Below, piece by piece: positions 54,445-64,000 of a stretch of 64,000 nt of DNA. Origin of the DNA: Tuctoria greenei (taxonomy: Eukaryota; Streptophyta; Magnoliopsida; Poales; Poaceae); contig JAYESD010000005.1 of NCBI GenBank assembly GCA_036927565.1, forward strand, positions 85,228,301 to 85,292,300, read 5' to 3'. Below the pieces are notes generated by a model. That model did not search any database. It was not told the origin of the DNA and saw only the letters and a list, made by a program, of their open reading frames with translations. The first letter of the stretch is position 1. Each line of letters starts with the position of its first letter. Position numbers and translations under genes: made by a program.

Positions 54445-55220
54445 TAGGGGTGGTTATTCAGTTAATCAGGTTAATTCGTTTCAGTTAACTTGGTTAACGA
54501 TTAATTTGGTTCAAAAACCTTAACCGCATGATTCAACTAAGGTTAATTCTGTGCGGTTACGCGGTTAACCGCAAAAGAGCGTGTAGGGTCCACTCGTCAG
54601 CCGTATCTTCACCGACGCCGACTTCCGCACATCAAGCTCGCCATCCATCGCATGGTCCTGCACCTCCCCCTGCGTGCCCACCGCGGCTCTTCCTCTGCAT
54701 CTTCATCGCGGTCAACGAGGACGCCATCATGCTCTCGCTGGCCTCGAGCGTGGGGGAGGACAATCGCCGCAGGTTTGCCGACATCCTCGACCGTGAATGA
54801 GGTGGGGTTGCGGCGAACAGCCGGAGGCACGAGGCGGTCGCGTTCTGCGGAGATCGGGGAGCGACGTGAAGAGATCGAGAGGCTGGGAGGGACGAGCGGA
54901 AGGAGACGGGGAACAATGAGCGGAGGACAGAGAGATCAGGCAACCGGGGGAGGCGGCTAGGTGCGGGAGTGGTATAAGGGTTAAAAACGGTGGATGCAGT
55001 TGGGTCGAGTTGGGCCGAGGTGGATTGTTCTCTGTTGTTTGGTCTATTGGGCTGAACGTGGTTAATTGAGTAGTACGGTTAACCAGCTCAAAAATCGAAC
55101 TGAAAAACGAATAATAGAAAAACTATACTCGAACTGATAACTGAATTAATCACAATTTTTAGTTAATTCGGTGCGGTTAAAATTGGTTAACGGTTTTCCG
55201 GTTAATCACACCAACCCCTA
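54445..55220. mobile_element. Non-autonomous hAT-like DNA transposon
   Basis: 776 bp with terminal inverted repeats TAGGGGTGG (left) and, reading inward from the right, TAGGGGTTGG. The flanking 8-mers are AACCTTAT and AGCCTTAC (6 of 8 match, both differences transitions), fitting the 8-bp duplication of hAT elements. Both ends carry many GGTTAA/TTAACC motifs in the outer 120-180 bp, as in hAT subterminal regions. The GC-rich interior (54570-54960) has open frames on both strands but no transposase motif. Confidence 0.65.
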
Positions 55221-55620
55221 AGCCTTACCTCGCACCGTCCCGACACCACCCTACCCCGAGCTCTCTCTCGATGGCCGTCCTAATCAGCTGCATGCTGGTC
55301 GTCGAGGCCAAGCACCGGTGCTGCTCTCCGCTTCCACATCGCCTCAATTCCATCGAGCTCCGTCGGGAGGCTCGGTCTACTTGCATTCGCCACCACGTCG
55401 AGGCTCCTCGCAGCTGCGCGGATCTGGACCTGCGGCTGCCAGGCGCAGCTCGTGTCTGCGCTCGTCATCGACGGGTTTTGACGGCTGCAGTTCTGTTTCA
55501 GGTGCTCTCTGCCAAGACTGGGATCACCATGCAGCTAAGGTTTCGTCTTCTTGCCCTGCTGTTATTTGTGCTCAAGGTGGTATAATTAATTCACTTGTAG
55601 CTACCTTTAAGTGAATATGT
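55221..55620. other. Unassigned GC-rich stretch right of the hAT-like element
   Basis: Ser/Arg/Cys-rich open frames on both strands without a recognisable domain. It could be the rest of the sequence interrupted at 54444. No splice or promoter signal that I would defend. Confidence 0.35.
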
Positions 55621-57700
55621 ATAATTAAAATTATAGAACCTTTTTATAAATCATTTGGACTGAGTTTAAATCTCTCTTTAGACTCTAGGGAAAACCAGCA
55701 GGGACTCTTGAAATTTAGGAATCCATTAGTGTCCATATGTGCAATATAGCAAGGTGCCTTTTTACATATGTCAATTAAGTAAGTTGGTCTCTTCTTAGTG
55801 CTGTGAACCAGCAGAGGCATCTCCTACCCCTCTAGTTAACCCTTAACCATACTATTAGCTATAAGAACTGTTATAAATTAATTTGCTAAGTTGCATTTTG
55901 TAATTGCTCATCTTCATGTCGATAGTGAATATGATGACGAAAATCGACAAGGAGCACCATATGGAGAAGAAGTAAACCAACGCGGACTTTCTGCCATGAG
56001 ATTATTTCGGAGCAGCAGTGGGGAGTACATGATGAAGGACATCGACTTGAAGCTCTATTCACATGGTAAAGCCGCTGACTTATTGACATTTACCTAGTCG
56101 CAACCAAAGACAAACCCCGGTTTGCATTAAAGTGCTTTTATAAAGTTTTGTTTTATACAGTTTATTGAATAGTATTGCTATGTGCATTAGGGCTAAGTTG
56201 GATGAAATCTAATTACATGGCCAAATATGATAGAGGGTTGGGTTAGGTGACTGATTCACGTAGCAAGAAGCTTCGCTTAACTACATGATGGAAGGATCGG
56301 TGGAAGACGAGTTGTTGGATTGACTCACGAGATGGTCAAATTTTATCGGCCAAAAAGCGAGTAGTTGAATTCTACTCACAAGAGGAAGTGGAGTAGCGAT
56401 ATGTACTCGCGAGATCACAGTTGGTAGCTCACTCTTTAATTAAGTAAGATGTGGACGGGAAATTTGGATACTGTAGGTGAGAGCATGCAAGGTTGTCTCG
56501 ACCCGCATGGTGGGACATAGCTTGTGACCACGTTGACCTGGGACAGTTATGGCGAGGTCGATGTTGGAGGGTTGGTATGTAGTCCTGCTTGTGTCGATGT
56601 TGGAGGGTTGGTATGTAGTCCCGCCTGTGTCGGTTAAGGACCACGTCGTATGCGGCCCCACTAGACAAGTATTGAGATGTATCGGTTGCATACTGGATTT
56701 ATGAGTTCCAATAAATCGATATAACTTGTTAACTTTAGTGTCGAGACTTTTTTGAATGCCTTAGGCTGTCGGCCGACTACACAATTGTGGTAAACTCGCT
56801 TACAAACTTTGTCACTTCAGATGGATGCACTGTGAGAGAGACTACTGTCCGGGGGCGATTGAACTGATTCGGCATGTAGGTGTCTTGTGAAAGGTTGCCA
56901 CTTACGACGAGTATTGAAGATTACCGCATGTCGTCTCTTCCGAAGGTGCGGAAGTGTCGTGCAAGTCGAGGTTTCAATGATTCGAATCACCGTCCCTCGC
57001 GGATATGAGTATCACTTGTTCATTGAGTCGCATAGTAATAAAGAGTAGTTGAAAGAATATGAAAAATGCTGCAATGATTATATAATTGTATTGCAACCTT
57101 AGATGAAGTAGAGATAGCACAATTAAGTTTACAATTTCCAAACACTTAACTTGTATGAAGCATGTGTAATCTTGGGCAAGTCTCATCACAGATGAAGCGT
57201 TTCTTGTCTGATTTTGGAGTTTATTATAATGCATGCCCATTAATCTCATATGCTACTCTAAAACTGAACACTAAGGATTTACATTCGATGAGTTTATTTT
57301 TGCAACTTTCAGCTTTTCCTGTCTTTAAAGTTTCCAACATGTAAAGTTTCATGTACTAGATGAGACGGTTAAGTCTTACTGAGTTTCGTGCTCACAGTTG
57401 CTTTATATGTATTTTTCCAGGTTTTAATCTTTTCCTTATGTTAATGGTTGTCCAGTGAGAACTCGAACTCTTCGAGATGTATATCTCACTTAAGACTTTG
57501 TCGCTGCATTATCTGCTTCGTGTTGCTAGGGAGAAGCGTCCGAGTGCATGGACGACATCTCTTATGCATAGATAGGTTGAGAGTGAGTATGTAATTTTCG
57601 ATGCGTGTGTACTGATATGTGCACTATGTTGAAAAACAAACTATCTTATGAACTAAAGCTTTTTTATGTTCCGAGTATTTTTTTTGTATGTGTTGTTGGT
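55621..57700. other. Unassigned AT-rich stretch
   Basis: No supported gene. A short frame near 55886-56097 (HVDSEYDDENRQGAPYGEEV) has no family I recognise. Two adjacent copies of a 38-bp unit (GTCGATGTTGGAGGGTTGGT plus ATGTAGTCCYGCYTGTGTCG) lie at about 56559-56637. Confidence 0.4.
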
Positions 57701-57785
57701 GTCACATCACACAACAAAATCCAATGTGGTTCCCGAAATGTCGGAGACCCGGTCCCCACAGTCTAGTATCAGAGCTACATTGAGA
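57701..57785 (+). other. LTR right end and primer-site remnant
   Basis: A sequence ending CCGGTCCCCACA (to about 57760) is followed by TAGTATCAGAGCTACA, close to the initiator-Met primer site TGGTATCAGAGC. This is the normal junction between a 5' LTR and the internal region of a retrotransposon. The LTR start and any coding region were not found. Confidence 0.5.
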
Positions 57786-59551
57786 ATAGCATATGTGAAA
57801 AGAGTCTATTTTTTAAAACTTTGAAGTAGTCGAGTGAGGATTAGTGATTATACCCAAATAAGGTCTATATTAGCATAGTTACTCAGGTGACAAGCTAATA
57901 GTGTTTAAATTGTTTGGCAACTATGAATTTGGATAGATTGTATAGGCTGGTAAAAGGTTGATTGGTGAGTGATGACTCTTATTACGTGTATTTTAGTGTT
58001 TCACTTATTTTTGTTGTTTTGGCTACTTTAGCTTAATTTAGGATGTCGTGTGGGTCTTCTTCACTGTTCTTAAAACTTGTTTATGAATTGTTTTTGGATC
58101 TTTATTGGGATTTTCAAAAGTTGCTAGTAGAACTCATATGGACATGTAATGGTAGTAGCACTGGTAGAAGTTTGTGATGATGTGTTTGTAATGCTAGCGG
58201 AATGGATTAAGCTTGGTGATTAGCCTGTTGATGTGATCAAATCTTATGCAGGAACACTAGCTACGTGAATGTATTGCGAGTAGAAATATTTGCATGTGAA
58301 CGTATTTAGTGCCACCGTCGATATGTATATGTCGGTTATAATCCGGAGGCAACGTAGTACCAATATTACATTCATGTACATCAACATTGTATCACTCATA
58401 TTAATCATCTAAGTAAGTAGATTAAATGAGAAGTTACGTAACATTGACATTGAGCTTAAAATTGTGTCCCTCTTACAAATCTGATCCAAAAATCCAAGAC
58501 AGGGCCCTAGCTTTTATTATGAATTATTTTCCCACCTGGACTCTTATTGAACCAAATAGAGCTAGCTGTGCCAAGGTTCTAACGGAAAAACTACTTTGAT
58601 GTTGTTGTCATGTTTTTCCTGGTAGACTTGAGATTGAACTTTGCAAGGACGTAAATTTGAATCCGCATAACCAATAGAGGGTTGTGATACATCATTGCAA
58701 AGGCCTGCAAATGCTCTGCAACTTTGACATTCACCTCTAGAACTGGTTTGCCCTCCAAATCGGTCAAAATCCGCAATTAACAGATCTATCCCAGAAACAT
58801 AGCAGGAAAACTGTTTTCGTACTATTCTGTAAATTGACTATAACTTCTTGAATAAAAATAATTAAGGATTATATAGTATACTATTGGAAAGATTAGGAAG
58901 TAGGCTACAACTTTGTAGTTTAATGAGTTCTCATATTCTGACCTGAAACACCTAGAAAAATTCGAGCAAGATAGGTACCTTAATTACCCCCAAATGGTAT
59001 CTGAATGGAACTTTTGTCAGATTTACCATCCACTTCTAAAATTCATAACTTCTACTACAGAAATGATCTTGGAAAAAATAATCACTATTTGGAAAGATAA
59101 GTAAGTTAAGTTCAAACTCTGTTCACTTGAAGTTAAAATTTTGTTCTCAAACCTCTTGAAATGCTTAAAAAACCAAGTTCTGCCATAAGGACACGAAATC
59201 AGCACCTTCCCTAGAATCTGTGCAAAAGGAGCATAATCTCTGTTCTAAAAATCACCTAGGACTGTATTAAACATTGTTGGAAAGATTAGAAGTTAACCTA
59301 TCTTGTTTTGGTTCAGTGAATTTTCAAATCCCGACTCAAGGCCCAGGAAAAATGTGAGCAACTAAGGTATCTAAAAGCTGTTTTACAGGGAAAAAACTTT
59401 TCTAAGGACCTGACATCATCAAATGCTCCAAATCGTTCTTTAACATACTATAATTTGTGCACTTGTTAATACATTACCTTGTAATATACCTCCAAAAATT
59501 TATTTAAGGGAGAATAGAAGTTGTAACCATTTTTTTTTTGAACATGAATAT
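57786..59551. other. Non-coding AT-rich stretch with degenerate ~200-bp repeats
   Basis: No gene seen. Between about 58760 and 59480, three diverged units share TTGGAAAGAT(T/A)A (58883, 59089, 59277; spacing 206 and 188 bp) and surrounding words. It may be the interior of the element whose LTR ends near 57760, without coding capacity. Confidence 0.4.
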
Positions 59552-59561
59552 TGTCGGAAAC
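59545..59561. repeat. Left target-site duplication of the RTE LINE
   Basis: TGAATATTGTCGGAAAC, identical to 63001-63017. The last 10 bases are the outer end of the Ty1/copia LTR. Confidence 0.92.
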
Positions 59562-59699
59562 AACTCCACCTATGTTCTAATGACATAGCTGGTCCCAAGC
59601 CCAGGTAAAGGAGGAGGGGTTGTGATAGGCTTGGCGAGCCAGCAACTAAACTTAGCCATTTTCATGGAAATGAAACCCATTGGAAATTCGTTGGGGCGT

Positions 59700-59895
59700 A
59701 ACCCTCTTAGCGACGCGCCATATCGGAACCCGAATATAGTGTTAAGTGGGCGAGGGCCGGGTCGCCACCGCCTTAGTGGCGCGCCATATCGGAACCCGGA
59801 TGTGGTGTTAAATGAGCAAGGGCCGGATCGCCACCACCTTAGTGGCGCGCTACATCATCGCCCGAATGTAGTGTTAAGTGAGCAAGGGTCTTTGC
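59700..59895 (+). repeat. 66-bp repeats in the 5' part of the LINE
   Basis: Three units, with GCCATATCGG at 59717 and 59783 and the matching GCTACATCAT at 59849. Each has CGCCACC..CTTAGTGGCGCGC and GTGTTAAGTGAGC-like words. They are translated as RHHLSGAL-type repeats in one frame but lie before the endonuclease and are probably 5'-UTR. Confidence 0.75.
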
Positions 59896-59929
59896 ATCTT
59901 CCTTGACGGATGCGAAGGGTAAGGAAGCT

Positions 59930-62785
59930 AGTCGAGAAAACTAGGTTTCGGGTGGGTAGTTGGAATGTAGGATCCTTGACGGTAAAGCTACGAGAGTTGG
60001 GGCGTTGCGATTAGGAGGCATGTAAATATCCTTTCTGTACAAGAGACTAGATGGGCAGGTCAAAAGGCGAGAGAGGTTGAAAATACCGGTTTCAAACTTT
60101 GGTATTCTGGCTCGATTGGAACTAGGAATGGCGTAGGCATCCTAATAGATAAGAGCCTCAAGGATAGAGTAGTGGATGTCCGTAGACGAGGGGATAGGAT
60201 CATCCTAGTCAAGGTAGTTGTGGGGGACCTTATCTTGAAAGTCATTAGTGCTTATGCCCCACAAGTTGGGCTCGACATGAGCACTAAGAGACAATTTTGG
60301 GAGGACTTGGAGGATATGGTTAGTAGTGTACCGATAACTGAGAAGCTCTTCATAGGAGGAGATCTCAATGGTCATGTAGGTACAACTAATGTAGGTTTTG
60401 AGGGGGTACACGGAGGTTTTCGGTGTGGCGATAGAAACCAGGAGGGTAAGGCTATCCTAGACTTTTTCGTAGCCTATGACCTATTGGTAGCTAACACCCT
60501 CTTTAAGAAGAGGCTATCTGACTTAGTGACCTTTACTAGTGTCCAACATTCTAGTCAAATCGACTATATCCTCACTAGAAGAAGGGAGAGAGGGGCATGT
60601 TTAGACTGTAAGGTGATTCTTGGGGAATGTGTTGTTCCACAACATAAACTTGTGGTAACCGACTTTCGTTTCCACGCACGTGTATCAAGAGACAAATATG
60701 TTAAAACCGCAAGAACAGAGTGGTGGAAGTTGAAGGATGAAGCGCAACAATCATTCAAAAGGAGGATGATCGCAGAAGGACCTTGGAGCGAAGAGGAAGA
60801 TGCGGATAGTATGTGGGTGAAGATGGCGACTTACATTAGGAAGACGGCTAGGGAGGTGCTTGGATGAACAAAAGATAAGAAACTTGTAGATAAAGACACT
60901 TGGTGGTGGAATGAAGATGTAAAAAAAGCTATTAAGGAGAAGAAGGAGTCTTATAAGAGCTGACATCATGAGAGAAGCACAAGTAACATGGCGAAGTATA
61001 AAGAGGCTAAGAAAAATGCAAGGCATGTTGTGAGTAAAGCAAGGGGACAGGCCTATGATGCGCTATATGAGAGGCTAGGGACAAGAGAAGGCAAAAAGGA
61101 TATATACAAGTTGGCGAAACTTCACGAGAGAAAGGTGAGAGATCTCAACCAAGTCAAATGCATTAAGGATGAGGCAGGCCAAATTCTATTGAAGGAGGAA
61201 GAAATTAGGAATAGATGGCGGGACTACTTCAATGGACTATTCAATGACTGGAATGAGAGTATTAGGTTCGAGTTGGATGACTCATTTGATGACACCAACA
61301 GACGATTCGTGCGGAGGATACAAGAGTTTGAGGTTAGAGAGGCCTTAAAAAGGATGAAAGGAGGAAAGGCCCGCAACCCCGATGATGGCCCCATTAAGGT
61401 GTGGAGATGTCTGGGGGATGTTGCAATAGGATGGCTCACTAAACTATTCAACCACATTTTTCCGTCAAACAAAATGTCTGAGGAGTGGCGGAAAAGTATT
61501 TTAGTACCCATCTTCAAAAATAAAGGAGACGTTCAAAGTTGTATTAATTACTGAGGAATTAAGCTCATGAGTCATACTATGAAGCTCTGGGAGAGAGTGA
61601 TTGAATACTGCTTGAGGAAAGTGACCAATGTCACTAAAAACCAGTTTGGTTTTTATGGCTGGGAGGTCCACTATGGAGGCGACTTTCTTACTCCGTCAGC
61701 TTATGGAGAGGTATAGGGAGCACAAGAAGGATCTACATATGGTGTTCATTGACTTGGAGAAGGCATACGATAAGGTACCAAGACCTGTCATGTGGTGGGC
61801 ACTAGAGAAACACAAAGTCCCAACAAAGTACATTAACCTTATCAAAGATATGTACGATAATGTGGTGACAAGTGTGCGCGTAAGAGATAGTGAGACCGAC
61901 ACTTTTCCTATCACAGTAGGGTTACACCAAGGATCATCCTTAAGTCCTTACATCTTTTCCTTAGTGATGAATGAGGTGTCAAAGGATATACAAGGGGATA
62001 TCCCTTTGTGTATGCTCTTTGCTGAGGATGTAGTGTTGGTAGATGAAACTAGGGATGGTGTTGATAGAAAATTGGAGCTATGGAGGCAGAACTTAGAGTC
62101 TAAGAGGTTTAGACTTAGTAGAACCAAGACCGAGTATATGAGATGCGACTTTAGTGATGTCGGGTGTGAGGATGGTAATGTTAGTTTACAAGGACAAGTA
62201 GTACATAGGAGAGACACATTTCGATATTTAGAATCAATGTTACAAAGCAATAGTGATATTGACGGAGATATTTGCCACAAGATCAAGATCGGGTGGATGA
62301 AGTGGCGACAAGCATCTGGAATCTTATGTGATAAGAAAGTTCCACAAAAATTGAAAGGAAAATTCTATAGGACAGTGATCAGACCTGCGATGCTGTATGG
62401 AGCAGAATGTTGGCCAACTAAAAGGCAACATGTCCAACAAATGAGTGTTGCAGAGATGCGCATGCTACGGTGGATGTGCGGTCACACAAGAAGAGACAAA
62501 ATTAGGAACGTGGTGATACGTGGTAGGGTAGGGGTGACACCAATTGAGGAGAAGCTAGTCCAACATCGCCTACGGTGGTTTGGGCATATCCAGCGGAGAC
62601 CTCCAGAAGCACCGGTTAACAGTGGGATTATAAAGAGTAGAGAAAATTTTAGGAGGGGTAGAGGTCGACCAAGGTTGACATGGCAGGAGGCGGTGAAACG
62701 AGACTTAAAAGAGTGGGACATACCTAGAGATTTGGCGCATGATAGGACTGCATGGAAATTAGCAATTCATGTGCCAGAATATTAG
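59930..62785 (+). pseudogene. EN-RT polyprotein of the RTE LINE, decayed
   Basis: AP-type endonuclease: SWNVGSL near 59955, QETRWAG near 60045, GGDLNGHVG near 60355, SQIDYILTRR near 60555 and PQHKLVVTDF near 60640. RT: IDLEKAYDKVPRPVMWW, GLHQGSSLSPYIFSLVMNE and catalytic box FAEDVVLV, where the first Asp of FADD is Glu. The C-terminus has GHTRRDKIRN, RLRWFGHIQRRP and RGRGRPRLTW. Lesions: frame changes near 60000, TGA about 60865, TGA about 60961, TGA 61552-61554 and a frame change near 61640. The protein would nick DNA and prime reverse transcription at the target; this copy cannot. Confidence 0.92.
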
Positions 62786-63000
62786 TTTATTCGTAATTTG
62801 TTACTCTTATCTTCTTTCCTATTAACCCATTTCTAAAATAAACAAAAATGTAGAATCTTGTTTTATTTGTATTTTTTATTATTTTTTTACATTCATCTTA
62901 TTTTCTATTTCTTTTCTTAAAAATTGTTGGGTTTCATTTCTAGCCGACACCAACTTGTTTGGTACAAATGCTTGGTTGTTGTTGTTGTTGTTGCTTTTGT

Positions 63001-63017
63001 TGAATATTGTCGGAAAC
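63001..63017. repeat. Right target-site duplication of the RTE LINE
   Basis: TGAATATTGTCGGAAAC, identical to 59545-59561. Confidence 0.92.
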
Positions 63018-63349
63018 GAGACCTGCAGACCGGCCGGAACAACGCACGCGGTCACCTTTGAACAGAGTTGCACACATGATTTTGGCAAAACAGCAACCGA
63101 CTGCCTTGAACCATTTGGACGCATATATATCTTCAGAGGAAATAACTGACCCGACACAACGTGGGCCTTTCGCCCGACGTGCGCATCATGTCTGGCGTAT
63201 GCCGCACGACGCGCTCGCCAGCGATCGTGAGTCCTGGCTAAGCTCCACTCGCATACAACTGACAACCCAATCACACGCTAACTCACAACACACACACAGA
63301 CAGAAAATAAACACGACACTAACACACCCATGCAAGGATTAACAGAACA
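63008..63349 (-). repeat. 3' LTR of a Ty1/copia element (reverse orientation)
   Basis: About 342 bp. On the minus strand it begins TGTTCTGTTAATCC and ends GTTTCCGACA. It is preceded (minus strand) by a purine-rich AAGGATTAGGAGGAGAAG at 63350-63367, the likely polypurine tract, and then by the pol end. The LINE inserted 10 bp from the outer border, so the border bases also occur at 59552-59561. The partner LTR is outside the window. Confidence 0.68.
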
Positions 63350-63369
63350 CTTCTCCTCCTAATCCTTGT

Positions 63370-64000
63370 CATGTTTGTAGCTCACCACCTAAAGTCCGAT
63401 TTTAGATCGCAGTTCTTGGAACCTGACTTTTCCCAGAGGCTTAGTGAGGATGTCACTCAGTTGCTCTTCACTTCGAACATAATCAACAATGATCTGTCGT
63501 TCTTCAACACACTCTCAGACCTTGTGGTACTTCACTTCGATGTGTTTACTGTGCCCATGCAGAACTGGATTCCTTGCTAAGACTATTGCCGATTTTTTGT
63601 CCACATTCAGCTTTGGCACACAAAGTTTAGACCCTGAATCTCAGCTAGTACTCGAGCTAGCCATATCCCTTGGCAAGTAGCATTAGCCGCAACAACATAC
63701 TCAGCCTCACAGCTTTATTGTGCTACCATTTTCTGCTTCATGGATTGCCAAGTAAGTGGACCATCTCCAAGGAAAAACATCACACCATATGTGCTTCTCG
63801 GAGAGTCAACATCCCCTGCAAAATCACTGTCGCTATAACCTGTCAGCAGAATTTTCTCTTCTCTTCTTTCATACTAGATTCCCCAGTCATTGGTTCCCTT
63901 CACATAGCAAAATATCTTCTTAACAGCAGCCATATGATCTTCCTTTGGTTCTTCCACAAACCTGCTGACATAACTGATAGAAAAGCTAAGATCTGGATGG
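63370..64000 (-). pseudogene. pol: Ty1/copia pol, RNase H end, decayed
   Basis: Minus strand, continuing beyond the right edge. Reads FVEEPKEDHMAAVKKIF, YVKGTNDWGI, TGYSDSDFAGDVDSPRSTYG, FFLGDGPLTWQSMKQKMVAQ, stop, SCEAEYVVAANATCQGIWL and ARVLAEI, the hallmark order of the copia RNase H. Past AEI the frame is broken by many stops, with only traces of the usual HSKHI and DILTK end. The catalytic DSD and SCEAE motifs are recognisable. Confidence 0.9.

Larger units (their letters stand above)
59562..63000 (+). mobile_element. RTE-type LINE (non-LTR retrotransposon)
   Basis: 3,439 bp bounded by a perfect 17-bp duplication. It has a 5' part with three 66-bp repeats, one decayed EN-RT coding region, and a short 3' end with CACCAACTTGTTTGG followed by a TTG-repeat tail (62974-62994), as in plant RTE elements, which lack poly(A). 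Confidence 0.93.

Noticed and set aside
54632..54960. GC-rich open frames in the hAT-like element as a transposase
   Set aside because: No hAT dimerisation motif, zinc finger or catalytic residues are visible; frames are open on both strands because of composition.
55886..56097. Short frame with VDSEYDDENRQGAPYGEEV as a conserved small protein
   Set aside because: No start context, partner exon or known family, so length and composition alone do not support it.

Overview
The window is nuclear DNA from a plant, most likely a grass. The basis is Tat-type Ty3/gypsy elements with a reverse-oriented gene carrying the 'putative gypsy type transposon' domain (Pfam PF04195, mostly seen in grass genomes), a Tekay-like chromovirus, CACTA and hAT-like DNA transposons, and an RTE-type LINE ending in TTG repeats. 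I found no intact host gene, no tRNA or rRNA and no CRISPR array. Nearly every coding block is transposon-derived and carries stops or frameshifts, many explainable as C-to-T decay of methylated DNA.

Layout. 1-1454 is the 3' part of a CACTA (En/Spm) Transposase_24-type gene. It is split by Tat element A (1455-14457, + strand), and the CACTA resumes as a 37-bp minisatellite and ends at 15857. The CACTA sits in the integrase of an old Ty3/gypsy element E (15858-16965). E is split again by element C (16966-51281), a Tat derivative that has gag and protease but no RT or integrase. C carries chromovirus D (17312-27763) in its 5' LTR and Tat element B (35855-48407, - strand) in its reverse-oriented gene. 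E's pol ends at 51412, followed by LTR-like sequence. The order is E, then CACTA and C; A into CACTA; D and B into C. B and D have perfect 5-bp target duplications; A and C have one mismatch each.

52025-53930 is a chimeric pseudogenic segment with fragments resembling plant MPP10 (U3 snoRNP) and calreticulin. A non-autonomous hAT-like element follows (54445-55220), then largely non-coding DNA with an LTR/primer-site remnant near 57760. An RTE LINE (59562-63000, perfect 17-bp duplication) landed 10 bp inside the outer end of a Ty1/copia LTR, whose decayed minus-strand pol runs off the right edge.

How the parts work together. A and B share gag-PR, then RT, RNase H, a second archaeal-type RNase H and integrase, then a non-coding zone of hairpins, then a long gene on the opposite strand. 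That opposite-strand gene has an N-terminal PF04195 domain, a Pro/Ala/Glu-rich middle, a coiled coil and a conserved C-terminus. A roughly 80-bp GT-AG intron occupies the same place in A and B, with a candidate in C. The gene, the hairpins and a TAG at the PR/RT border shared by A and B are the most interesting signals. All alignments and counts were made by eye.
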